Shown in pieces: positions 1 to 8,455 of a DNA stretch of 64,000 nt. The position numbers were made by a program, and so were the translations under genes. The notes below the pieces were generated by a model. The model saw nothing but the letters and a program-made list of their open reading frames with translations. It was not told where the DNA came from and did not search any database. Position 1 is the first letter of the stretch, and each line of letters begins with the position of its first letter. The stretch comes from Caballeronia glebae (GTDB taxonomy: Bacteria; Pseudomonadota; Gammaproteobacteria; Burkholderiales; Burkholderiaceae): contig NZ_FCOJ02000016.1 of NCBI RefSeq assembly GCF_001545035.1, positions 1 to 64,000 of the forward strand, in the 5' to 3' direction.

Positions 1-28
1 GCTGTTGATACTGGGTCTTTTCGTGCAT
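1..28 (-). CDS. Possible 5' end of an upstream minus-strand gene (partial)
   Basis: An ATG on the minus strand at 26-28 opens nine codons (M-H-E-K-T-Q-Y-Q-Q) that run off the left edge of the window. It would be divergent from the sulfonate transporter and lies just behind an inverted repeat at 30-57. Nothing in nine residues identifies a family, and it may not be a gene. Confidence 0.2.
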
Positions 29-29
29 C

Positions 30-57
30 GCAACACCTTATACGAAACAGGTGTTGC
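30..57. promoter_or_regulatory. Perfect 8-bp inverted repeat, possible operator
   Basis: The arms gcaacacc (30-37) and ggtgttgc (50-57) are perfect reverse complements separated by 12 bases, between a possible minus-strand start at 28 and the sulfonate permease start at 192. There is no T run, so it looks like a protein-binding dyad rather than a terminator. Which regulator binds it is unknown. Confidence 0.35.
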
Positions 58-191
58 ACTTCAGATTTGAGGCCGCCCAGCGATAGATATTCGCGCGGCT
101 GCGCATAGCATCTGGGAAACGCTTCGTTTGATCGCGGCGGGCGCGAACGTACCATCGTTCGTTCAATCTTTTTCGCCTGATTCCCGCCCGA

Positions 192-1106
192 ATGCCTATG
201 AACGTTCCCCGCTATCCTTCTGCCGCGCTGCGGCTCGATGCCGGCGCGTCGCCCAAACGGGACGACCCGCGACCAGGCGATGCCCGCGCGCTCGTCGATC
301 TGCCGACGCGCGAAGCGGCGCAGGCCACGGGGCTCAAACGGAGCGCGTTGCGCTCGCGCGGTCTGCGCATCGGCGTGCCGCTCGCGTTGATCGTCTTGTG
401 GCAGCTTGCATCGTCGCTGCAACTCGTCACGCCGGAGACCTTGCCGCCGCCCACCGTCATCGTCGCGGCATTGAAGGAACTGATCGCGGACGGCGAACTG
501 CAAAGCGCGATCGGCGTGTCGCTCGTGCGCGCGGCGACGGGCCTTGCCATCGGCGGCGGCATCGGTCTGTTGGCGGGACTGTTCGCGGGCCTGTGGCGCG
601 TCGGCGAAGAGATCGTCGATGCGCCGCTGCAAATGCTGCGCACCATTCCGTTCATCGCGCTGATTCCGCTCTTCATTACGTGGTTCGGCATCGGCGAAGG
701 CGCCAAGGTCGCGGTGATCCTAGCGGCCACGATCTTCCCGATGTATCTCAACACCTACGCGGGCGTGCGCGGCGTCGATCCGAAGCTGCTCGAAGCGGCG
801 CGCGTGTTCGGGCTCTCAAGCCGGCAAGTGGCGTTGCGCATCATCTTGCCGACGGCGCTGCCGTCGATTCTCGTCGGCGTGCGCTACGCGAGCGCGGTCG
901 CCTTGCTCGCACTCGTCGTCGCGGAGCAGATCAACGCGCAGAACGGCATCGGCTACATCCTCGTGAACGCGAACCAGAACCAGCGCGCGGACATCATCAT
1001 CGCGGGCATCCTGGTGTATGCGGCGCTCGGCATCGTCACCGATCTCGTGATGCGCGCGCTCGAACATCTCGCCCTGCCGTGGAGGCCGCGCTTTGAACTC
1101 GCCTGA
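192..1106 (+). CDS. ssuC: Sulfonate/taurine-type ABC transporter permease (SsuC family)
   Basis: Inner-membrane permease of an aliphatic sulfonate-type importer, 304 residues. A long polar N-terminus (1-58) precedes hydrophobic segments from about residue 60. The ABC-contact EAA loop starts at residue 201 (EAARVFGLSS), followed by the typical proline-rich stretch. A second ATG lies two codons in (198). Neither start has a clear ribosome site, so the exact start is uncertain. It overlaps the ATPase gene by 14 bases, which implies translational coupling, and the binding-protein gene follows. Nitrate, taurine and sulfonate permeases share this fold. The sulfonate assignment leans on the adjoining sulfone/sulfonate monooxygenase operon. 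Confidence 0.85.
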   Translation: MPMNVPRYPSAALRLDAGASPKRDDPRPGDARALVDLPTREAAQATGLKRSALRSRGLRIGVPLALIVLWQLASSLQLVTPETLPPPTVIVAALKELIADGELQSAIGVSLVRAATGLAIGGGIGLLAGLFAGLWRVGEEIVDAPLQMLRTIPFIALIPLFITWFGIGEGAKVAVILAATIFPMYLNTYAGVRGVDPKLLEAARVFGLSSRQVALRIILPTALPSILVGVRYASAVALLALVVAEQINAQNGIGYILVNANQNQRADIIIAGILVYAALGIVTDLVMRALEHLALPWRPRFELA

Positions 1107-1866
1107 TATCGAACGCTTCAACGCGTTGCAGCAGCGCGAATCCGCGCTCGAACTCGACCGCGTGAGCCGCGTGTTTTCCGGGCGCGCGGTGCTGAAGGAC
1201 GTATCGCTCACGATCAAACGCGGCCAGTTCGTCTCGATGCTCGGCGCATCCGGCGCGGGCAAGACCACGCTGTTGCGCATTCTCGCCGGACTCGATCGCG
1301 CCGATGCCGGTCGCGTGCGCGTCGCGGGCGCGCGTTCCGTCGTGTTTCAGGAGCCGCGTCTCGTGCCCGCGAAACGCGTATGGGAAAACGTCGTCATCGG
1401 TCACGACCGTCTGAGCGCGGCGAAGCCGTCCGCGCTCGCCGCGCTCGACGAAGTGGGCCTCTCGCGCCACACGGAAGGCTGGCCGAAGACGCTTTCCGGC
1501 GGCGAAGCGCAACGCGTCGCGCTCGCGCGTGCGCTCGTGCGCGAGCCGAAGCTGCTGCTGCTCGACGAACCCTTCGCCTCGCTCGATGCGTTGACGCGCA
1601 TCCGCATGTACGAACTCGTCGCGCGTTTGTGGCGCGCGCATACGCCCGCGGTCGTGCTCGTCACGCACGATATCGACGAAGCCATTCTGTTGTCCGATCG
1701 CATCGTCGTGCTGTCGCAAGGCGAGATCAGCGCGGACGTCACGGTCGATTTTCCGCGTCCTCGTTCGCGCGGCGACGAGCAGGCTATTGCCTTGCGCGCG
1801 CGGTTGCTCGCGGAACTCGGCGTCGATGACGATGCATTGCAAGCCGCATCAAGAAACGCGGCATAA
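1093..1866 (+). CDS. ssuB: Sulfonate-type ABC transporter ATP-binding protein (SsuB family)
   Basis: Cytoplasmic ATPase of the importer, 257 residues, as expected for the family. The Walker A motif is at about 51-59 (GASGAGKTT), followed by the signature LSGGEAQRVALARAL, Walker B LLLLDEP and the switch histidine in VTHD. The start is a TTG at 1093 with a good GGAGG site at 1081-1085, seven bases upstream and inside the permease gene. The gene overlaps ssuC by 14 bases and is followed 29 bases later by the binding protein. Confidence 0.88.
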   Translation: MNSPDIERFNALQQRESALELDRVSRVFSGRAVLKDVSLTIKRGQFVSMLGASGAGKTTLLRILAGLDRADAGRVRVAGARSVVFQEPRLVPAKRVWENVVIGHDRLSAAKPSALAALDEVGLSRHTEGWPKTLSGGEAQRVALARALVREPKLLLLDEPFASLDALTRIRMYELVARLWRAHTPAVVLVTHDIDEAILLSDRIVVLSQGEISADVTVDFPRPRSRGDEQAIALRARLLAELGVDDDALQAASRNAA

Positions 1867-1895
1867 ATACTTTCATTCACTCAGACCACACCTTC

Positions 1896-2897
1896 ATGCG
1901 CATCAAGAAACGCTTCATCGCTTTATTCGCCACGAGTTTCGTCGCGGGGTCGCCGGCATCGTTCGCACAGGACGAGCCGCTGACGCTGACCATCGGAACG
2001 CAGGATGCCGCATGGCCTTTGATCGTCGAAGCGTCGCACGTACTCGACGGCACGCCGTACAAGGTTAAATGGGCCGTGCTGACCGGTCCGGCGGCGCAAC
2101 TGTCCGCGCTGTATTCGAAGGTGCTCGACGTCGGCTTGATGGGCGATACGTCGCTGATCATCGAACAGGGCAATGCGCGCACGCCTTGGACGGCCGAGAG
2201 CGCGCCCTTGCAGATCGTCGCGGGCTGGCGCAATCCGGACAACAGCTATCCGCCTATCGTCACGGTCGTGCGCAAGAACGCCGACGTGAAGAGTCTCGCC
2301 GATCTCAAGGGCAAGACGTGGGGCTATAACTTCGGCGGCTTCAACTATCTGCAATACGTGCTTTCGTATGTGAAGGCCGGACTCAAGCCGAAGGACTTCG
2401 AAGCCGTCAAGTTCGGCGACGGCAACGTGTCCGCGTCCGCGTTCAATGCGGGGCAGGTCGCGGTCTATTCGGGCGGCTTCGGCCCGGTCAAGGAAGCGGT
2501 CGACAAGGGCGATGCGCGCGTCATCATCAAGAGCGACGAACTTGATATTCCGGCGTTGTCCGTGTTCGCCGCACGCACCGACGTGCTGCGCGATCCGAAG
2601 AAGAGCGAGGCGCTCGGCGACTTCCTCGGCCGCCTGAAGAACTCGTGGACGTGGTGGGCGCAGAACGTGCCGGCGGTCGAGAAGATCTATCTGGAGAAGA
2701 TGAAGCAAAGCCCGGCGCGCGCGAAATTCTCCGCTGAAAACGGGCGTTCGCTGTTCTATCCGCTCGACAAGGAACTGGTGGCGCGCGAGCAGAAGATCGC
2801 GGACACGCTCTACAAGTCCGGCGATATCAAGAATCAGATCAAGGTGGACGTGGAATTCAATCCGGTATTCGACAAGCAGGCCGTCGCGTCGCACTGA
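1896..2897 (+). CDS. ssuA: Sulfonate-type ABC transporter periplasmic binding protein (SsuA family)
   Basis: Periplasmic solute-binding protein of 333 residues with an N-terminal signal peptide (MRIKKR, then a hydrophobic stretch, cleavage probably after SFAQ). The body matches the NMT1/SsuA-like fold, with the motif SLADLKGKTWGYNFGG in the first lobe. It ends the three-gene importer operon and is followed by a strong hairpin. Substrates of SsuA relatives range from alkanesulfonates to taurine and sulfate esters, so the ligand is not fixed by sequence. Confidence 0.82.
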   Translation: MRIKKRFIALFATSFVAGSPASFAQDEPLTLTIGTQDAAWPLIVEASHVLDGTPYKVKWAVLTGPAAQLSALYSKVLDVGLMGDTSLIIEQGNARTPWTAESAPLQIVAGWRNPDNSYPPIVTVVRKNADVKSLADLKGKTWGYNFGGFNYLQYVLSYVKAGLKPKDFEAVKFGDGNVSASAFNAGQVAVYSGGFGPVKEAVDKGDARVIIKSDELDIPALSVFAARTDVLRDPKKSEALGDFLGRLKNSWTWWAQNVPAVEKIYLEKMKQSPARAKFSAENGRSLFYPLDKELVAREQKIADTLYKSGDIKNQIKVDVEFNPVFDKQAVASH

Positions 2898-2920
2898 ATC
2901 TTCGCATCGCCATGACGACA

Positions 2921-2956
2921 AAAGGGCGTGCCTTTCATCTCGAAGGCACGCCCTTT
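2921..2956. terminator. Bidirectional intrinsic terminator between convergent genes
   Basis: A near-perfect hairpin (aaagggcgtgccttt pairing with aaggcacgcccttt around a short loop) lies between the stop of the sulfonate-binding protein (2897) and the stop of the convergent acyl-CoA dehydrogenase-like gene (2960). The A/T ends of the stem give T tracts on both strands, so it can end both operons. Confidence 0.8.
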
Positions 2957-2959
2957 GTC

Positions 2960-4192
2960 TTACCCGTCGAGCTTCGTATAAGGGTTCGCGTAAGTGAACG
3001 GATCGCAGACGAGGTCGTTCAACGAATATTGCCCGACCGCGTGATACTTCCACCGCACGCTGTCGTGCAACGTATGCGTGCGCGCATTGCGCCAGTGCCG
3101 GTCGAGATTGTGTTCGGACAGCGTCGCTTGCGTGCCCGCGAGTTCGAAGAGCTTGCTGGATGCTGCGAGCGCGAAACGCGTCGTGACGATCTTCGCTTCC
3201 GCCGTCGCGACGATGGCGGCAGCGACGGCCTCGCGCGGCGCGTCCCTGTCGCGCGCCAGATCGATCGACGTGGCCGCGCGCGCGGTCAGCGCCTCGGCCG
3301 CATGCAGATCGACCGTCAATGCGCCGATATCGCGCAGCGTGTACGGATCGTCGGTCGCGTGCGATGCGCCGCTGCCGCGCGCCGGATGCGCAAGCGCGCG
3401 CAGAAAGCGCCTGGTCTCGTCGAGCGATGCGCGGCCGATACCGAGATCGATCGCCGCATGGATCAGTTGCGACACCGCATTAGCCGTATCGATGTTCGCG
3501 TGGCGTCCGCGCGCGACGATCTGCAGCGCATCGAGTTCCACTTCGTCGAGCCGCACCTGGCCGCTTGCCGTCGTGCGCTGACCGAAGCCCGACCAGTCGT
3601 CGATGACTTCGACGCCGCGCGCATGCCGCGCGACGAAGGCGGTGACGGGAAGGCCGTCGTCATCGCGCGCGGCGACGGGAATCCAGTGCGCGAAGAGCGC
3701 GCCGGTCGAGTAGACCTTGCGGCCCGTCAGCACGAAGCCGCCGCCGTTCGCGTTGCGGCGCACGCGCGTTTCGTGTTCCGAGGGCAGACGGTCGCCCGGC
3801 TCGGCGGTCGCATTGCCGAAGCGTTCGCCCGCGAGCGCGCGCGAAAAGAAGAAGTCTTGCTGACTTGGCGAGCCGTCGTGACGCAGACGTTCGAGCGTCG
3901 CGAAGTGATTCTGCGGAATCTGTCCGAGCGACGAGTCCGCCGCCGAGATCGTGTCGAACACCTGCGCGATGGTGCGCACGGAGGCATCGATGCCGCCGAA
4001 TTCGCGCGGCACGCCGATGCCCCACAAACCGCTCGCGCTGAACGCTTCGATCTCGTTCAGCGGCAGCCGGCGTTCGCGATCGCGCGCGGCGGCGTCGATG
4101 GCGAATTCGGCGGCGAGACGCCGCGCGGTCTCGATAGCTTGATCGTCCGAGCGGATGGTCGCCGCGCGCGTGCGTTGCGTGTCCTGGCTCAT
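2960..4192 (-). CDS. sfnB: SfnB-family sulfur-acquisition oxidoreductase (acyl-CoA dehydrogenase fold)
   Basis: 410-residue flavoprotein of the acyl-CoA dehydrogenase superfamily, closest in character to the SfnB/DszC-like group that takes part in oxidising organosulfur compounds with reduced flavin. Visible family features include the N-terminal helical domain (REFGGIDASVRTIAQVFDTISAADSSLGQ), the middle flavin-contact region (FGNATAEPGDRLPSEH, then GGGFVLTGRKVYSTGA) and an aromatic C-terminus (HDSVRWKYHAVGQYSLND). The start chosen is ATG at 4192 (MSQDTQRTRAA). Upstream residues of the longer frame look non-coding. It is the last gene of an operon beginning at 9199, after two flavin-dependent monooxygenases, which supports a role in sulfone or thiophene-like sulfur release. 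Confidence 0.8.
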   Translation of the reverse strand: MSQDTQRTRAATIRSDDQAIETARRLAAEFAIDAAARDRERRLPLNEIEAFSASGLWGIGVPREFGGIDASVRTIAQVFDTISAADSSLGQIPQNHFATLERLRHDGSPSQQDFFFSRALAGERFGNATAEPGDRLPSEHETRVRRNANGGGFVLTGRKVYSTGALFAHWIPVAARDDDGLPVTAFVARHARGVEVIDDWSGFGQRTTASGQVRLDEVELDALQIVARGRHANIDTANAVSQLIHAAIDLGIGRASLDETRRFLRALAHPARGSGASHATDDPYTLRDIGALTVDLHAAEALTARAATSIDLARDRDAPREAVAAAIVATAEAKIVTTRFALAASSKLFELAGTQATLSEHNLDRHWRNARTHTLHDSVRWKYHAVGQYSLNDLVCDPFTYANPYTKLDG

Positions 4193-4214
4193 GCAGTCAG
4201 TGTCCTCGTAGTAT

Positions 4215-5552
4215 TCATGCGGCATGCGCCGACGACGCATACAGGCTGGCCGGTCGCGGCAGGCCGAGATGATCGCGCAGCGTCGTGCCTTCGTATTCGC
4301 GGCGGAAAATGCCCTTGCGCTGCAGGATCGGCACGACGTGATCGACAAAGGCCGCGAGGCCCGAAGGAAATACATCGGCGTTGAGATTGAAGCCATCCGC
4401 GCCGCGCGCTTCGAACCATTGCTCGATATCGTCGGCGATCTGCTCGGGCGTGCCGACGATCATCCGGTGCGCGCCCGGATTGCGGTCGAGCAGATCGCGC
4501 ACCGTGAGGTTCTCGCTCTTCGCGAGCGCGACGGTCGAGTCGATGAAGCCGCGCGGCAGATCTGAACGCGCGACCTTGCCGATGAGGTCGTAGGGCAAGG
4601 GCGCATCGATCGACAGGTCGTCCGGCGCGAGGCCGAGCGCGCCCGCGAGCCGGGCGATTTCGCGCTCGGTATCGAGCAGCGCATCGAGTTCGGCCTTGCG
4701 TTCGCGCGCCTCGCGCTCCGTTCCGCCGATCACCGGATACAGCCCCGGCAGCAGCAGGAAATGATCGGGATCGCGGCCATGCGCGCGCACGCGTTCTTTC
4801 ATCTCCGTATAGAAAGCCTGCGCGGTCGGCAGCGTGGTTTGCGCGGTAAAAACGGCGTCGGCGAAGCGTGCGGCAAGCGCGCGTCCGCCTTCCGACGAGC
4901 CGGCCTGCACGAGCACGGGCCGCCCCTGCGGACTGCGCGGCACGGTCAGCGGCCCGCGCACCGAAAAGTACTTGCCGCGATGCTCGATCGCATGCACGCG
5001 CGACGGATCGGTATAGCGGCCCGACGAACGGTCGGCCACGAAGGCATCGTCTTCCCAGCTATCCCACAGCTTCGTCACGACTTCGACGAACTCCTGCGCG
5101 CGCGCATAGCGCTCTTCGGTCGAGAGCGGAATGTCGTGGCTGAAGTTCGCGGCGGCGTGGGTATCGTAGGTCGTCACCGCATTGAACGCGATGCGCCCGC
5201 CGCTCAGATGATCGACCGATGCGAAGCGGCGCGCGAGATTGAACGGATCGTTGAACGTGGTCGATGCCGTCGCGATCAGGCCGACATGCTGCGTCGCGCC
5301 CGCGAGAGCGGTCAGCAGCACGGTCGGTTCCAGCGCCTGCGACGGCCCTTCGGCGTGATTGCGCAGCGACAGCGTGTCGGAGAGAAACACCGCATCGAGT
5401 TTGCCGCGCTCGGCGGTCGTCGCGATCGCCTTGAAGAAGTCCAGATCGATGATCGAACGCGGATTGTCGAGCGCGCGCCAGCCCGCCGGATGACGCCCTA
5501 CGCCGGTGATGTTCGTGTTCAGATGCAGTTGCCGTGGCCGCGTGGTGGTCAT
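4215..5552 (-). CDS. NtaA/SnaA/DszA-family FMNH2-dependent monooxygenase
   Basis: 445-residue class C flavin monooxygenase with the luciferase-like TIM barrel of the nitrilotriacetate/dibenzothiophene-sulfone monooxygenase group. Family landmarks are the start MTTTRPRQLHLNTNITGVG, the segment AERGKLDAVFLSDTL, SVDHLSGGRIAFNAVT and the late GTPEQIADDIEQWFEARGADGFNL. These enzymes cleave C-S or C-N bonds using FMNH2 supplied by a separate reductase. No reductase gene is seen in this window. The ATG at 5552 overlaps the stop of the preceding monooxygenase (ATGA), so the two are coupled. The exact substrate is unknown. Confidence 0.82.
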   Translation of the reverse strand: MTTTRPRQLHLNTNITGVGRHPAGWRALDNPRSIIDLDFFKAIATTAERGKLDAVFLSDTLSLRNHAEGPSQALEPTVLLTALAGATQHVGLIATASTTFNDPFNLARRFASVDHLSGGRIAFNAVTTYDTHAAANFSHDIPLSTEERYARAQEFVEVVTKLWDSWEDDAFVADRSSGRYTDPSRVHAIEHRGKYFSVRGPLTVPRSPQGRPVLVQAGSSEGGRALAARFADAVFTAQTTLPTAQAFYTEMKERVRAHGRDPDHFLLLPGLYPVIGGTEREARERKAELDALLDTEREIARLAGALGLAPDDLSIDAPLPYDLIGKVARSDLPRGFIDSTVALAKSENLTVRDLLDRNPGAHRMIVGTPEQIADDIEQWFEARGADGFNLNADVFPSGLAAFVDHVVPILQRKGIFRREYEGTTLRDHLGLPRPASLYASSAHAA

Positions 5553-6754
5553 ATCGTCGTGTGAAGAGAGGTGGATCCATGAGCGAAATCGGTGCGCTCG
5601 TGACGCAGGCCCGCTTGAACGAGCAGGGGCAGCACGGCTTCGCCGAAATACGCGAGATCGGGTTCGAAGTCGAAGAAGGTCAGTTGCACGCCGTCGCAGC
5701 CGGCGCGCTTGAGTGCGATCAGCTTGTCGACGATCTGCTCGGGCGAGCCGATCAGATGCAGATTGCCGCCGAGAATGCGTTGCTCGCGCTTGTGCTTCGC
5801 CCACGCTTTCGCATCGCTGCGGCTGCCTTGTCCGACGAAGCCGTCGAGCGCGCCTTCATCGGCGTGCGCGACGATCGCATCGCGATACGCGTGCGCCTCG
5901 CGTTCGGTCGGACGGCACACGATAGTCGGATTGATCAGCGTGCGCACGCGCCGCTTCAAGCGCGCCGCGCCGTCGCGAATCTTCGCGGTATGCGCGGGCA
6001 ACGCGCCGATGGCATCGTCGAAATCCGCGCCCGCCGGACTCGTGATGAAAACGAGGTCGGAGTGCCGCACCGCGTAGTCGATGCCCGCATCCGAGCCGGT
6101 CGCATTGACGAGCACCGGACGGCGATAGCGCGGGCGCGGGCTCACGAAGGCATCGTCGAGCTGCCAGTGCGCCGTGCGGATCGTCAGGTTCGCGTCGCTG
6201 CGCCAGAGCGTGTCGAGCACGCCGACGAATTCCGCCGCGCGCGCATAGCGCTCGTCGTGCTCGATCATCGGCTGGCCGAACATCGCCCATTCCGTGGAGA
6301 CGTGGCCAGTCACCAGATTGATGCCCCAGCGCCCGTTCGAAATGTGATCGAGCGTCGCGCCGAACTTCGCGAGATGCAGCGGATGCCACGGGCCGTACAG
6401 CGCGTGCACCGTCGAGATCAGCAGAATGCGCTCGGTGATCGCGGCCAGCGCGCTCGTCGCGATGAACGCATCGAGCGACTGTTCGCGATACTTCATGTGA
6501 CCGCCGTGGCCGTTTTTGCCGAGCCACTGCGCGAGCCCGAAGACGAGATCGAAGCCGAGCGCTTCCGCCTGCTTCGTCAGGCGCGCGTTGTAGTCGAAGC
6601 GCCAGTCGGTGCCGCGCGGCAGGGTCGAAATGGACCAGCCGCCGTTCTGGATCGGCAGGAAAAGGCCGAGAATCAGCGGCTGCTGAAACGCCGCGTGCAG
6701 CGGGCTGCCTTCGATGTCCGCGGGGCTCGATGCGCCGTCGAACGTCGGGCTCAT
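5549..6754 (-). CDS. sfnG: SfnG-like dimethylsulfone-type FMNH2-dependent monooxygenase
   Basis: 401-residue luciferase-like monooxygenase. The N-terminal segment LILGLFLPIQNGGWSIS and the GHGGHMKYREQSLDAFI region resemble the SfnG/SsuD group, which convert dimethylsulfone or alkanesulfonates to sulfite-yielding products with FMNH2. The ATG at 6754 (MSPTFDG) overlaps the stop of the upstream rhodanese gene by four bases (ATGA), and its own stop overlaps the next start the same way. Assignment between SfnG and the broader LLM class is by motif recognition only. Confidence 0.75.
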   Translation of the reverse strand: MSPTFDGASSPADIEGSPLHAAFQQPLILGLFLPIQNGGWSISTLPRGTDWRFDYNARLTKQAEALGFDLVFGLAQWLGKNGHGGHMKYREQSLDAFIATSALAAITERILLISTVHALYGPWHPLHLAKFGATLDHISNGRWGINLVTGHVSTEWAMFGQPMIEHDERYARAAEFVGVLDTLWRSDANLTIRTAHWQLDDAFVSPRPRYRRPVLVNATGSDAGIDYAVRHSDLVFITSPAGADFDDAIGALPAHTAKIRDGAARLKRRVRTLINPTIVCRPTEREAHAYRDAIVAHADEGALDGFVGQGSRSDAKAWAKHKREQRILGGNLHLIGSPEQIVDKLIALKRAGCDGVQLTFFDFEPDLAYFGEAVLPLLVQAGLRHERTDFAHGSTSLHTTI

Positions 6755-8415
6755 GCAACACGCTCCGCGATTTCGGCGAGCCGTTCGCGGCTGCGGCGCG
6801 CGGTGGACGTTTCGAAGTCGAGCACGTCGATGGACGCGATCGCATCGCGATCCACCTGCTCGACGAGTTGCAGTTCCCATGCGAGATACGCGTTCATCTG
6901 CGCGGCGACCTGATCCGCCTGCGCGTGATACGGGCTGTACCACGCGTCGTCGTCGCCGGTCACGTTGTCGGCGTCGCCCGCGTCCTGCGGCAGGCCGAGC
7001 GCAAGCCAGCGGCGCGTGCCGCCGATGAGCGCGGACACGTCGCTGCGCGTCTGCGCGATTTCCGCCGCGACGAGGCCCGCGAGCACGCCGTCTTCGGATG
7101 TCAGCACGAGCGGCGTATCGCGCGGCAGATCGTTCAGATGCGCGGGCAGGGCGCTCGCCGCGACGAAGCGCGCACCTTTCACATGGGCGCGGCGAAACGC
7201 GAGGCTGCTGTCGATATCGATGGTCCGCACCGTGCCCGCTTCGATCGCGCGCGACAGTTCATCGGCTTCGATCCAGCGCGTGCGCGCGCCGTGCGGACGC
7301 ACGCGCACGGCTTGCGCGCCGGCTTCGAAGTGCTCGGCGACGAGCGCTGCGCTCGCGGCATCGTCGAGCACGCGGACATCGAGATAGCCTAGCTGTTTGA
7401 GCCACGATGCCGTCATGCGCGCGCGCACGCCGTCGTCGTCGCGCAGCACGACGCGCGCGTGCAGCGTGCCGATGTATTCGTCGGTCGCCTGCACGAGTTG
7501 TCCGCCGGGCGCGTTTTGCCAGCCCGCCGGATGACCGGCTTCGTATTCGAGCGGATCGCGCACGTCGAAGCGATACAGCGTGCGTTCGCCGCTTTCGCGT
7601 TCGAGCGCGGCGAGCGTGTCGCGATCGACGACCGGCACGTGCGCGCGGCGCGCGGCGGCGGCGGCGAGTTCGCGCGCGGCCGCGAGCGCCTGTCCTTCGG
7701 GGCGCGGGGCGGTGCGGATCTTGCCGTGTTCGAGTTCGAGGCCTTCGAGCAGCCACGACATCGAGCCGCCCGTGAGCGCGGCGACCGGATTCGGCACGCC
7801 TGCATTGATCAGCGACTGCGCGCCGAGAATGCTGCGCGTGCGGCCCGCGCAGTTCACGACGATGAGCGTGTCCGGCGACGGCGCGGCCGCGAGCGCGCGA
7901 TAGACGAGTTCCGCGCCCGCGCAATCGATGCCGCCGGGAATGTTCATCGTGTGGAATTCGCCGAACGGGCGCGAATCGAGCACGACGAGATCGTCGCCGG
8001 CATCCTGGCGGGCCTTCAGCGTCAAGGCGTCGATGTTGGGCGTATGCAGCTTGTGCTCGATGAGTTCGCCGAATGCCTTGCCCGGCACGTTGGTGCCCGA
8101 AAAGATCTCGAAGCCCGCCTGCGCCCATCCTTCGACGCCGCCTTCGAGGATCGCTACGTCGGTATAGCCCCAGCGTTCGAGCAGGGCGGCGGCGCGCGGC
8201 GTGTACTCGCCCTTCGTATCGACGAGCACGACGGGCGCGCCGCGGCGCGGCACGAGGCGATCGATCAACAGACCGAGGCGGCCCACCGGCGCGACCGACG
8301 AATAGAACAGGCGCTTACGCGCAGAGACGCCTTCCTCGCGCACGTCGAGCACGGCGAGTTCCGAGCGTTGAGCGATAAGCGTGCGCAACTGCGCGGCGGA
8401 CACGAAACGGGACAT
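6751..8415 (-). CDS. Tetra-rhodanese sulfurtransferase, paralogue 1
   Basis: 554-residue protein made of four tandem rhodanese-like domains (roughly 5-105, 125-230, 265-355, 385-490) and a C-terminal tail. Only the second domain keeps an active-site cysteine loop (Cys189 in NCAGRTRS). The equivalent loops elsewhere read VDTKGE, RDDDGV and TSEDGV and lack cysteine. Rhodaneses move sulfane sulfur through a persulfide on that cysteine. Here one catalytic domain is carried with three apparently structural ones. It sits between an SDR-like gene (40 bases upstream) and the monooxygenases (4-base overlap), which points to handling sulfur or sulfite made by them. Two full-length paralogues occur at 10075-11682 and 19585-21195. 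Confidence 0.85.
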   Translation of the reverse strand: MSRFVSAAQLRTLIAQRSELAVLDVREEGVSARKRLFYSSVAPVGRLGLLIDRLVPRRGAPVVLVDTKGEYTPRAAALLERWGYTDVAILEGGVEGWAQAGFEIFSGTNVPGKAFGELIEHKLHTPNIDALTLKARQDAGDDLVVLDSRPFGEFHTMNIPGGIDCAGAELVYRALAAAPSPDTLIVVNCAGRTRSILGAQSLINAGVPNPVAALTGGSMSWLLEGLELEHGKIRTAPRPEGQALAAARELAAAAARRAHVPVVDRDTLAALERESGERTLYRFDVRDPLEYEAGHPAGWQNAPGGQLVQATDEYIGTLHARVVLRDDDGVRARMTASWLKQLGYLDVRVLDDAASAALVAEHFEAGAQAVRVRPHGARTRWIEADELSRAIEAGTVRTIDIDSSLAFRRAHVKGARFVAASALPAHLNDLPRDTPLVLTSEDGVLAGLVAAEIAQTRSDVSALIGGTRRWLALGLPQDAGDADNVTGDDDAWYSPYHAQADQVAAQMNAYLAWELQLVEQVDRDAIASIDVLDFETSTARRSRERLAEIAERVA

Positions 8416-8455
8416 GGGCGAAAAGTCCTTGAAATAGGGAGCGGAATCGAAAAAA

